From an uncultured Desulfobacter sp. (GTDB lineage: Bacteria > Desulfobacterota > Desulfobacteria > Desulfobacterales > Desulfobacteraceae), in assembly GCF_963677125.1 (NCBI RefSeq), contig NZ_OY781882.1, positions 3,108,501 through 3,172,500 of the forward strand: a DNA stretch of 64,000 nucleotides, in the 5' to 3' direction. Positions 56,861 to 64,000 of this stretch are shown here, one piece after another; the first letter of the stretch is position 1, and every line of letters starts with the position of its first letter. Both the position numbers and the translations under genes were made by a program. The notes under the pieces are model-generated. The model ran no database searches. It saw nothing but the letters and a program-made list of their open reading frames with translations, and was not told where the DNA came from.

Positions 56861-59584
56861 TTAATTATCTTCCTGCTGAGAACCCTCATCTTGTTCCTCA
56901 TTAAAATCATATACAAATTCCCCATCCTGCTCACTGATATGCACGCTCTCTACGGGTTCTGCGTCCAGGATGCCCGTCAGTATCCGGCGGCTGATGCTCG
57001 GCAGCACCGTATTGGTCAGAATGGAATCAATCATTCGCCCTCCGCTTTCAAGTTCGGTGCAGCGGCTGATGATATGGGCAATTACGGCCTCGTCATAGGT
57101 GAAGGGGATGTTGTGATTTTCTTTGATGCGCTTTTCAATGCGTCCCAGCTGGAGACGGACGATGAGTCCCAGCACCTCATCGGTCAGGGGATAGTAGGGA
57201 ATCGTAATCAGGCGCCCCAGCAGGGCGGCAGGAAACACATCCAGCATGGGTTTACGCAAACTTTTTGCCATGCCCTCCGGCAGGGGCATCAGATCCGGGT
57301 CCTTACACATGTTCATGATCAGGTCGCTGCCCACATTGGTGGTCAGCAGGATCAAGGTGTTTTTAAAATCAATGAGCCGGCCTTCACCGTCCTCCATCCA
57401 TCCTTTGTCAAACACCTGGAAAAAAATCTCATGGACATCGGGATGGGCTTTTTCCACCTCATCCAGCAGGATTACACTGTACGGCTTTCTCCGGACTGCC
57501 TCGGTCAGGACCCCGCCTTCGCCGTATCCGACATACCCCGGAGGCGCGCCTTTGAGGGTGGATACCGTATGGGATTCCTGGAATTCGCTCATGTTGATGG
57601 TCACCACATTCTGCTCGCCGCCGTAGAGGGCTTCGGCTAGGGCCAGGGCGGTTTCTGTCTTTCCGACCCCTGAAGGGCCGGCAAGCATGAAGACGCCGAT
57701 GGGCTTCTGGGGATTGTCCAAACTTGCCCGGGAGGTCTGGATGCGCCGGGCAATCATTTCCAGGGCATGGTCCTGGCCAATGATGCGCTGGCCAAGAATT
57801 TCGGAAAGGCTTAATACGGTGCTGATCTCATTTTTCATCATCCGGCCCACCGGAATACCGGTCCAGTCTCCCACGACGGCTGCCACAGCCTGGAAGTCCA
57901 CCGTGGGCAAAATCAGGGGATTGTCCCCCTGGAATTCACGCATCTTCTTTATCAAGGTGCCTAATTGGCTTCTCAACGCCTTGATATCCTCTTCGGGTCG
58001 AACCGTTTCGATCTCTTCCGTTTCTTCTTCCGAAGAATTGGCTGCCTCTTTTCCCTTCTGCAAAATTTGCTGAAGACTGAGGATCTCTTCCACCATCTCT
58101 TTTTCGCTCTGCCAACGTTCCTCAAGAGCGCCAAGACGCTCTTTTTCCTTTTCAAGGCGCTCTAACACGTCTAACTCGCGCTGACCGGTTTCAATGCCCA
58201 CGGACGCTTCCCGCTGGACAATTTCAAATTCCGTTTCAAGATGGGCAATAGTTTTACGGCAGTCATCCACTTCAGCCGGAACCGCGTGCTGGCTGATGGC
58301 CACCCTGGCGCAGGCCGTATCCAGCAGGCTGATGGATTTATCCGGCAGTTGTCTGGCCGGAATATACCGGTGGGAAAGGGCGACCGAGGCGGTCAGGGCT
58401 TCGTCAAGCACTTTGACCCGGTGGTGTTTTTCCATCACCGATGCCAGGCTGCGCATCATTCGAACAGCGTCCTCTTCTCCGGGTTCATGGATCTGCACCA
58501 CCTGGAACCGGCGGGTAAGGGCCGGATCTTTTTCAATATATTTTTTATATTCCGCCCAGGTCGTTGCGGCAATCGTTCTAAGTGTACCCCGGGCCAATGC
58601 CGGTTTCAGCAAATTGGCCGCATCACCTGTTCCGGCCGATCCACCGGCACCGATCAGGGTATGTGCTTCATCAATAAACAGGATAATGGGCTTTTCCGAG
58701 GCCTGGACCTCATCAATCACCTGGCGCAGCCTTTTTTCAAACTCGCCCTTGTAGCTGGCACCGGCCTGGAGCAGTCCCACATCCAAGAGTCTCAAGGTGA
58801 CATTTTCAAGGGGCGGCGGCACATCACCGGCAGCAATCCGAAGGGCAAATCCTTCAACCACAGCGGTTTTACCGACCCCGGCTTCACCTGTCAGGATGGG
58901 ATTGTTCTGGCGCCGGCGCATGAGGATATCCACAATCTGCCGGATTTCGCTGTCCCGGGCCACCACCGGATCAATTTCACCGTCATGTGCTTTTTTTGTC
59001 AGATCAACGGAAAAACGGTTTAGCGCCTCTTGCTTACCAAGCCCCGGCGCCCCCGTTTCTGTCCCGGCCTCAACCGGTCCGGACCCGTCTGTGGGGGCAA
59101 GCTGATCTTCGGGAGAATCTTCGAGTATCTGATGGAACCGGCCGGTCAGGTCATCAATCCCGATTTTGGCGAACTCTTTTGAAATGCCTTCCAGGGCCAG
59201 CCTGAGCCCCCGTGTTTTTAAAATACCGATGACCAGGTAACCCGTTCGGACCTGGAATTCCCCGAACATGAGAGATCCATACACCCAGCCCCTTTCAACG
59301 GTTTCTTCCACGTGAGATGAAAGATCCTGAATACTGGTCGTTCCCCGGGGAAGATGATCCAGGGCTTGGATTAAATCTTTGGCCAGCCGGCCGTGGTCAA
59401 GGGCAAAATGGCGGATAATCCGATGCAGATCCGAATCTGGCTGCTCAAGGATCTGGTGTAGCCAGTGCACCAACTCCACATAAGGATTGCCGCGCATCTT
59501 ACAGAATACGGTTGCGCTTTCAATAGTCTGGTAGGCCAGGCTGTTTAATTTACCAAACAATGCGTTCCGGCTTATTTCAGTCAT
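56861..59584 (-). CDS. tssH: T6SS sheath-disassembly ATPase ClpV (TssH)
   Basis: A 907-aa Hsp100/AAA+ protein. It has an N-terminal ClpV repeat domain (about 1-160); AAA1 with GEAGVGKTAVVEGFALRI and ILFIDEAHTLIGAGG; a coiled-coil M domain (about 420-540); AAA2 with GPSGVGKTETALALAEAL and VILLDEVEKAHPDV; and the C-terminal small domain. The R-finger segment and glycine-rich substrate loop (GAPPGYVGYGEGG) are present. It recycles contracted TssB/C sheaths. Spacing: 26 bp to tssG upstream, 32 bp to tssJ downstream. Confidence 0.95.
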   Translation of the reverse strand: MTEISRNALFGKLNSLAYQTIESATVFCKMRGNPYVELVHWLHQILEQPDSDLHRIIRHFALDHGRLAKDLIQALDHLPRGTTSIQDLSSHVEETVERGWVYGSLMFGEFQVRTGYLVIGILKTRGLRLALEGISKEFAKIGIDDLTGRFHQILEDSPEDQLAPTDGSGPVEAGTETGAPGLGKQEALNRFSVDLTKKAHDGEIDPVVARDSEIRQIVDILMRRRQNNPILTGEAGVGKTAVVEGFALRIAAGDVPPPLENVTLRLLDVGLLQAGASYKGEFEKRLRQVIDEVQASEKPIILFIDEAHTLIGAGGSAGTGDAANLLKPALARGTLRTIAATTWAEYKKYIEKDPALTRRFQVVQIHEPGEEDAVRMMRSLASVMEKHHRVKVLDEALTASVALSHRYIPARQLPDKSISLLDTACARVAISQHAVPAEVDDCRKTIAHLETEFEIVQREASVGIETGQRELDVLERLEKEKERLGALEERWQSEKEMVEEILSLQQILQKGKEAANSSEEETEEIETVRPEEDIKALRSQLGTLIKKMREFQGDNPLILPTVDFQAVAAVVGDWTGIPVGRMMKNEISTVLSLSEILGQRIIGQDHALEMIARRIQTSRASLDNPQKPIGVFMLAGPSGVGKTETALALAEALYGGEQNVVTINMSEFQESHTVSTLKGAPPGYVGYGEGGVLTEAVRRKPYSVILLDEVEKAHPDVHEIFFQVFDKGWMEDGEGRLIDFKNTLILLTTNVGSDLIMNMCKDPDLMPLPEGMAKSLRKPMLDVFPAALLGRLITIPYYPLTDEVLGLIVRLQLGRIEKRIKENHNIPFTYDEAVIAHIISRCTELESGGRMIDSILTNTVLPSISRRILTGILDAEPVESVHISEQDGEFVYDFNEEQDEGSQQEDN

Positions 59585-59609
59585 GCTGGGCTCCCTGCTT
59601 TTTTGTTTG

Positions 59610-60638
59610 TTATGATAGCGATGGCGTCAATATTAAATCCTGGGCATCTTCTTCCTTAGTCCGGTTGTCAAGCCATGTGGTCCACCCCAGAAGGCTTCCC
59701 CGGTTCAATCGGGCAACCGGCACCTCTTCTTTTTTCAATATCAGTTTCAGATCCCAGACCAGTTCATCCCCGATATAATTACGCACCATGTCAGTTAAAC
59801 GCTGAAGACTTTTTCCAATAGGCAAAAGGCCGGTATAGTCCTCAAAATTCAAAGGCCCCATAATGATTCTGAATTTATGTTGGCAGCACCAGAAACGTTG
59901 TCCAAGTACGATTGAATCATTCAGCGTTGCGTTTTCTAAATCTTGGCCCAAACGGCAGATGTTTTGTTGGGGCAGATCCACCCACTCGCCGATAAATCCA
60001 TTGATCTTAGCAGGCAACCCGAAAAAATCTTTCAGCATGGCTTCCAGCCCATCAGCAGATTTAGTCTGATTTGCCAACCGCCCGATGTAATACAATTTTG
60101 CCGAGTCCGGCATATCATCGCGCTGACGCAAAGCAGACATGCCAAGGCCTGCCAGAGATCCGACATAATCCGAAAATGGATCTGCGGTGGGCCGGTCATA
60201 GCTGACCGTGGGCTCACTATTTGCCCAGGCCCGGTAAAACAGACAAAACATCCGGTGGTGGAAAATATCCATAAACCGTGAAAACGTTTCATCCCGGTGG
60301 TGCTTCAACCGGCTATAGGCATATTCCGTCAAATGAAGGGGCAACGGACCGTTGGGGCCGAAAAGCCCTAAAAAACGGACCATCAGCCGATGAGGCTTGC
60401 CCCCTTCCCCGGATTCAAACCGGGTCAGACTTGCGGCCTCAAACGCAGGGGATGGTTCCTGTCCCAGGCGGATAGGATCATCGCACGGCTGGCGTGACAT
60501 CCCAAGCCGTGGCCGGTCGGGATGCAAACATTCCATCAACCGCATGGCCTGGAAGAATCCGTACGCATACGGTTTGTCTTTCAGACTTTCAAGCAGCTGT
60601 GCTAAAGTGTATGGCGTGTTCCGATCCGTGCCGGCCAT
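59610..60638 (-). CDS. tssG: T6SS baseplate protein TssG
   Basis: 342 aa, the usual length. Family features: YAYGFFQAMRLMECLHPDRP near the start, GLFGPNGPLPLHLTEYAYSR, FMDIFHHRMFCLFYRAWAN and FWCCQHKFRIIMGPLNFEDY near the end. It forms the baseplate wedge with TssE, TssF and TssK. The start overlaps the end of tssF by 37 bp, so translation is coupled. Confidence 0.92.
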   Translation of the reverse strand: MAGTDRNTPYTLAQLLESLKDKPYAYGFFQAMRLMECLHPDRPRLGMSRQPCDDPIRLGQEPSPAFEAASLTRFESGEGGKPHRLMVRFLGLFGPNGPLPLHLTEYAYSRLKHHRDETFSRFMDIFHHRMFCLFYRAWANSEPTVSYDRPTADPFSDYVGSLAGLGMSALRQRDDMPDSAKLYYIGRLANQTKSADGLEAMLKDFFGLPAKINGFIGEWVDLPQQNICRLGQDLENATLNDSIVLGQRFWCCQHKFRIIMGPLNFEDYTGLLPIGKSLQRLTDMVRNYIGDELVWDLKLILKKEEVPVARLNRGSLLGWTTWLDNRTKEEDAQDLILTPSLS

Positions 60639-62476
60639 CGAATGATCTGCCCCCGTTCCATGGTTGTAATGACTGTTTCCGTAAAAGAGTTAATGCTGGT
60701 ATAGCGTTCAAAAAAATGTTTAAGAACCGCCCCCAAAACGATGATGCCGCTGCCCTGGAAAGCGGACTCGTCAAATTCAATGGTCAATTCCAGCCCCCTG
60801 CCAAAGCATATGGGTCCCGGAACCGGAAGGCGCCGGGTAACCGGTTCTGTTTTTACAGCGCGTATCCCTTCAATCTGCTTTTTAATTTCAGAGCCGCTGA
60901 TATCCCCGTACAGAGAAAGGATCTGTCGCAGGGCGGCAGCCCCCTTCTCCCTGTCGTTATTGGTCAGTGAAAGATAATTGAGGGACAGATGGCTGATCAG
61001 CTTCCAGGACGTTGACTGATGGGCCGGGGATGCTTTGGGGAATGTCGGACCTGCAACGCAGCGGATTGACGTCACCGGCGCACCGGATGCCAGGGAAAAA
61101 TCGGTCTGCCCGATGCCGACGGGCATGTGCAGGGGTAAATCCCGGTTGGTGCACAACACTTTAAGCCCGATTTGTTTCAAGTCGTGACCAAACGGCGCTT
61201 CATCGGCATCCACCAACGAGATAAACATTTCACTGCCCACATATCTGAAGCGGGGCCGGGACCGCCGTTCACTGTCAGACACCCGGCGCGGTTCCCGATT
61301 GGTTGTGTAAAAGGCTTGTTTTTCCTGCCCGACTTGTGCGTCCCTGATTTTATAAAACGGCTGAAATTCCATCAGGCTTTCTGCTTGCGTACCATAGCCG
61401 TTCACACTGGACACCTGGAACACCTCAAAATCCAGAGGTTTGTTGCGATCTGGAACAATATGGTATTCATTGGTTTTATGTGTCAGATGAATGCGGTCAG
61501 TGATTTTGGGAAACAGGTTGATGACCGGCGTGCAAAACAACGCGAAATGGGACGGCAGAACCACCCGGGATAGCTCCAGGTTAATCCGGTCGAACTGGAA
61601 AATCAGTTCAAGTTCCCTGCCCTCACAACGCTTAACTGCTTTTTGCAGACCTGAAATTTCAACAAACAGGAATCGCTGGGGCAAGGCGAAATACTCCTGG
61701 AGTAACCGGTATCCTTGAAAAGAACGGGCCGTATATGGCAGCATGGCCTGGTCTTCTTCAAATCCAATGCCTTTTACGGCAGAAGCCGGCAGGGTTTTCT
61801 GCCACGATACCGGACGCAAAGACGGGCGGACCACCACATCCAGGAGGTTGGCCACCAGGTGTTCATACAGCTGAAAGGCAATCTCTTCCCCCTGTAAAAA
61901 TATGGGAAGCCGGTCAAGGGAAAGTGCATTAAACGAAAGACCTGCCGTTGTTTCCAGTTTGATCCTTAACCCGCCTTTCACTCCTTTGCGGATAGGAACG
62001 CCCAACCCGGCAACGGCACCGGCACCAACAAGATATTCCGCTTCTGTCAGCTTCAAAGGCCAGAGGGTCACCTCATGGGCCGTACGGTATTTGCAGGCAG
62101 TCTGTTCTTCTTTGCTGATCAGGCTGCGCAGTTCCTCACCCCGGGGAATCACCTCGCCTCTGCTCAAGGCACTTTCATCAAAATCCGGTTCCATGCGGAC
62201 CACAGCCATGGACGGTAACGGCGAAAGGAAATGGGGATAAACCATTTCCAGAAGATGCTGGGTAAACTTAGGGAATTGCGCGTCAACTTTCAACCGGACC
62301 CTGGCGGCCAGAAAAGCAAACCCTTCCAGGAGACGTTCCACATAAGGATCTTCACATTCAAATTCGCCCAGCCCTAATCGTCCGGCAATCTTGGGAAATT
62401 CCTTTGCAAATTCCCCCCCCATTGCACGGATGTACCGTAATTCACGGTTGTAATATCTGAGCAGATTCGGATCCAT
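60602..62476 (-). CDS. tssF: T6SS baseplate protein TssF
   Basis: A 624-aa wedge protein starting MDPNLLRYYNRELRYIRAMG, the family signature, followed by FPKIAGRLGLGEFECEDPYV and ERLLEGFAFLAARVRLKVDA. The C-terminal part contains the conserved GPICFGRGLELTIEFDESAF and VLKHFFERYTSINSFTE. Length and ends are normal, and it is overlapped by tssG and preceded by tssE 5 bp upstream. Confidence 0.95.
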   Translation of the reverse strand: MDPNLLRYYNRELRYIRAMGGEFAKEFPKIAGRLGLGEFECEDPYVERLLEGFAFLAARVRLKVDAQFPKFTQHLLEMVYPHFLSPLPSMAVVRMEPDFDESALSRGEVIPRGEELRSLISKEEQTACKYRTAHEVTLWPLKLTEAEYLVGAGAVAGLGVPIRKGVKGGLRIKLETTAGLSFNALSLDRLPIFLQGEEIAFQLYEHLVANLLDVVVRPSLRPVSWQKTLPASAVKGIGFEEDQAMLPYTARSFQGYRLLQEYFALPQRFLFVEISGLQKAVKRCEGRELELIFQFDRINLELSRVVLPSHFALFCTPVINLFPKITDRIHLTHKTNEYHIVPDRNKPLDFEVFQVSSVNGYGTQAESLMEFQPFYKIRDAQVGQEKQAFYTTNREPRRVSDSERRSRPRFRYVGSEMFISLVDADEAPFGHDLKQIGLKVLCTNRDLPLHMPVGIGQTDFSLASGAPVTSIRCVAGPTFPKASPAHQSTSWKLISHLSLNYLSLTNNDREKGAAALRQILSLYGDISGSEIKKQIEGIRAVKTEPVTRRLPVPGPICFGRGLELTIEFDESAFQGSGIIVLGAVLKHFFERYTSINSFTETVITTMERGQIIRWPARIGTRHTL

Positions 62477-62481
62477 AATGT

Positions 62482-63024
62482 TTAGCTGTCGTCCTTTACT
62501 TCTATCTGCCCCAGTTCAAGATCCAGAACAGATTTGAGGTAAAGATGCTCAGGCATGGGCTCTGCCCAAAGATCTCCCTCGATTTTAAAAACCACAATAT
62601 TGGGATAACGGTGCTCGTCATAATGGTTGGCTTTAAAGTCAGGCGAATTCAGTTCGTCTTCACCGACCACGTGCACCCTGAGGGACTGGGGAATAATCCG
62701 GGGTTCAAAATTGAGAATGGCCTCTTCAATGGCCCGCTCCAGCACCTCGTCACTTTTACTGCCGGCCGTCAAACCTGAAAAATTACGGATCCCAAAATTG
62801 AACACAGATTTTCTGACCTCAGGATACGCTTTAAGTTCTTCTTCTCCTGTTTCAAAACAGATGGCGTTCAAAAGCCAGTTCAAATCCTGCAGAACCGAAG
62901 CTCTCAGTCTACTGAAAGACATGATGCTTTTGTCATGGGGCTCGGTCTGTTTGCCGGGCTCGTCGTCTTTAAGCCGCTCTAAAAGTGAGGGCTGCAGCAT
63001 TTCTTTTTTAATGTGATCGGCCAT
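62482..63024 (-). CDS. tssE: T6SS baseplate protein TssE (gp25-like)
   Basis: A 180-aa gp25/GPW-domain protein: LLERLKDDEPGKQTEPHD, then LRASVLQDLNWLLNAICFET and YPEVRKSVFNFGIRNFSGLT (the SxxNFGIRxF-type family motif), ending LDLELGQIEVKDDS. It nucleates the baseplate and sheath. It lies between tagJ (3 bp) and tssF (5 bp). Confidence 0.93.
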   Translation of the reverse strand: MADHIKKEMLQPSLLERLKDDEPGKQTEPHDKSIMSFSRLRASVLQDLNWLLNAICFETGEEELKAYPEVRKSVFNFGIRNFSGLTAGSKSDEVLERAIEEAILNFEPRIIPQSLRVHVVGEDELNSPDFKANHYDEHRYPNIVVFKIEGDLWAEPMPEHLYLKSVLDLELGQIEVKDDS

Positions 63025-63027
63025 GGA

Positions 63028-63837
63028 TCAGCCCTTGCTTACTTCCTGCCCATCCGTATTAAGTTGTCGGATATCCAGCAGGGGATAATCGGCCTGATCG
63101 GTGGCCAGCATTCTCTGACCTTTGCCGTGATATACCCCGTCGGCGACCTCTTCCCACGCCGTCTTTTTGGCCAGCCGGATGGCTGAATCAGCAGAGAGCT
63201 GCGAACCTGGATACCGTGACGGAATGAGTCCATAGATTTGACCGCTGTTTTCCCATGTAAAATAAGCCGGCAGCCATACAAAGTCGCGCAGGTCTTCGGG
63301 TGGCTCAACGGTGATGCTTTGGATTCTTTCAAAGGGGACCCAGTAATAATTGCCCTTGATAATAACTTCAAGGACAGGCCCCATTCTGGCATCTGCATCG
63401 GCTATCCATTTAAACGAATTGCCGTCAATTTCGCCAGAACTTTCCCGGGCCAGTTCAAACGCTTCATTGCGCATCAATTGGGCTTGATCATATTGTTTTT
63501 CAGCCGTCAGCTTAAGCGCTTCCAGCAGCAACGCCATCCACTGGGTCGGCTCACCAAATATAGTCGGCTGACAACGGCCGGCAAAAATTTCGGCTCTTAA
63601 CGTCTCACATGCAATGGCCTGCCGGTAAAGATGCACCATCGGCAGGGTCCCTGGGTCCAGATCGGCAAGGACATCCAGTTGAGTCAGGGCTCTTTGCCAC
63701 TCACCGTTCACAACCAGCAGTTGAAAAAGAAAAATACGGTCCCGGCTGTTTTCCGGCCGGCTGCGGATCTGCTCTGTCAGCTTTCCCAGGGCACCTTCCA
63801 GATCTCCTTTTTGAAAATACGCTTCTGCAAGCATCAT
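63028..63837 (-). CDS. tagJ: T6SS accessory protein TagJ (ImpE family)
   Basis: 269 aa. N-terminal TPR-like helices (MLAEAYFQKGDLEGALGKLT, FLFQLLVVNGEWQRALTQLD, then MVHLYRQAIACETLRAEIFA) and a C-terminal beta domain with WIADADARMGPVLEVIIKGN, YYWVPFERIQSITVEPPEDL and RDFVWLPAYFTWENSGQIYG, as in ImpE/TagJ. Known to bind ClpV-associated sheath protein in HSI-1-type systems. The first gene of the visible T6SS block; it overlaps a small ORF by 4 bp. Confidence 0.9.
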   Translation of the reverse strand: MMLAEAYFQKGDLEGALGKLTEQIRSRPENSRDRIFLFQLLVVNGEWQRALTQLDVLADLDPGTLPMVHLYRQAIACETLRAEIFAGRCQPTIFGEPTQWMALLLEALKLTAEKQYDQAQLMRNEAFELARESSGEIDGNSFKWIADADARMGPVLEVIIKGNYYWVPFERIQSITVEPPEDLRDFVWLPAYFTWENSGQIYGLIPSRYPGSQLSADSAIRLAKKTAWEEVADGVYHGKGQRMLATDQADYPLLDIRQLNTDGQEVSKG

Positions 63838-63980
63838 TTGCCTTTCCGGTACAGGTTTACCGTTTTTTCCTGCTTTCGCTCAAATTCCCTATGCAGGAGG
63901 ATGTTGATCGAAAGCAGGAGAACTATAAACGGTTGGATTTGTGGTTTCGGGCGGAGAGCGTCCATGCCCAAATCGCCCAC
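63834..63980 (-). CDS. Possible small membrane protein upstream of tagJ
   Basis: 48 codons from a GTG at 63980 that follows GAGGAG at a good distance; an inner ATG (five codons later) is possible. It has one hydrophobic stretch (PFIVLLLSINILL) then a basic, charged tail (REFERKQEKTVNLYRKGK). Its TGA overlaps the tagJ ATG (ATGA). Against it: a strong 11-bp hairpin (63868-63919) lies within. I do not recognise it; it may be an untranslated spacer. Confidence 0.35.
   Translation of the reverse strand: MGDLGMDALRPKPQIQPFIVLLLSINILLHREFERKQEKTVNLYRKGK
63868..63919. repeat. Inverted repeat upstream of tagJ
   Basis: TCCTGCTTTCG (63868-63878) pairs perfectly with CGAAAGCAGGA (63909-63919) across 30 bp. 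It can form a stable hairpin in the mRNA ahead of tagJ. Followed on the minus strand by an A-run rather than a T-run, so it is not a standard terminator; it may affect mRNA processing after an upstream gene such as hcp. Confidence 0.55.
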
Positions 63981-64000
63981 AGTTTACTCCTCAATGTTTT

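Overview
The window looks like chromosomal DNA from a Gram-negative anaerobe, most likely a sulfate-reducing member of the Desulfobacterota (Desulfobacteraceae type). The clues are a hemA / CcsA / Met8 cluster, a tandem pair of ferredoxin-fused MinD/Mrp ATPases next to dinitrogenase-cofactor-like proteins, a molybdenum-cofactor gene group, many lipoproteins and c-di-GMP/HDOD regulators, moderate base composition and dispersed palindromic repeats. This is inference from gene content; no rRNA or tRNA gene was seen.

Left part (1-17 kb): a minus-strand cluster met8-ccsA-hemA-mrcB-lipoprotein (tetrapyrrole and cell-wall genes); a plus-strand amidohydrolase; a 33-bp perfect inverted repeat; phoU-phoB-phoR without pst genes nearby; then a signalling cluster in which a methyl-accepting chemotaxis protein, a CheA-like protein with a decayed ATPase, a free Hpt protein, a receiver-PP2C phosphatase and an RsbW-like kinase are transcribed together. 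That looks like a chemoreceptor wired to a partner switch.

Middle (17-41 kb): mltA, rmuC and Mo-cofactor genes (moaC, MoaE-like, mobA, moaB/mogA), pyrR, an atypical ychF, an MBL hydrolase, yhbY and an HD-GYP protein. A DAHP synthase follows, preceded by a clear Tyr/Phe-rich leader peptide and a transcription attenuator. Then come a pseudo-receiver, two MinD-ferredoxin ATPases, two NifX-like proteins, a zinc ribbon, an RlmL-like and (7 kb away) an RlmK-like methyltransferase, an alpha/beta hydrolase, a YdjM-like membrane protein, an HDOD protein, an adenylate cyclase and a GC-rich alanine dehydrogenase. Five copies of a short inverted-repeat element (MITE-like, TA-flanked) sit in gene ends here; in two cases, plus one related element, the element end supplies the TAG stop codon of the preceding gene.

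Right part (41-64 kb): a two-gene cassette bracketed by two MITE copies encodes a large protein with five phospho-threonine/FHA-type motifs and a partner resembling the C-terminal part of TagH. Next are a secreted zincin-like protein, a REP-type (Y1/RAYT) transposase element with an internally deleted second copy, small orphan genes, and then a type VI secretion locus read on the minus strand. Its order is tagJ-tssE-tssF-tssG-clpV-tssJ-vgrG, followed by a TPR-containing putative adaptor, a PAAR-Rhs polymorphic toxin and a candidate immunity gene. The order matches HSI-1-like T6SS loci, so hcp and tssABC probably lie just beyond the right edge.
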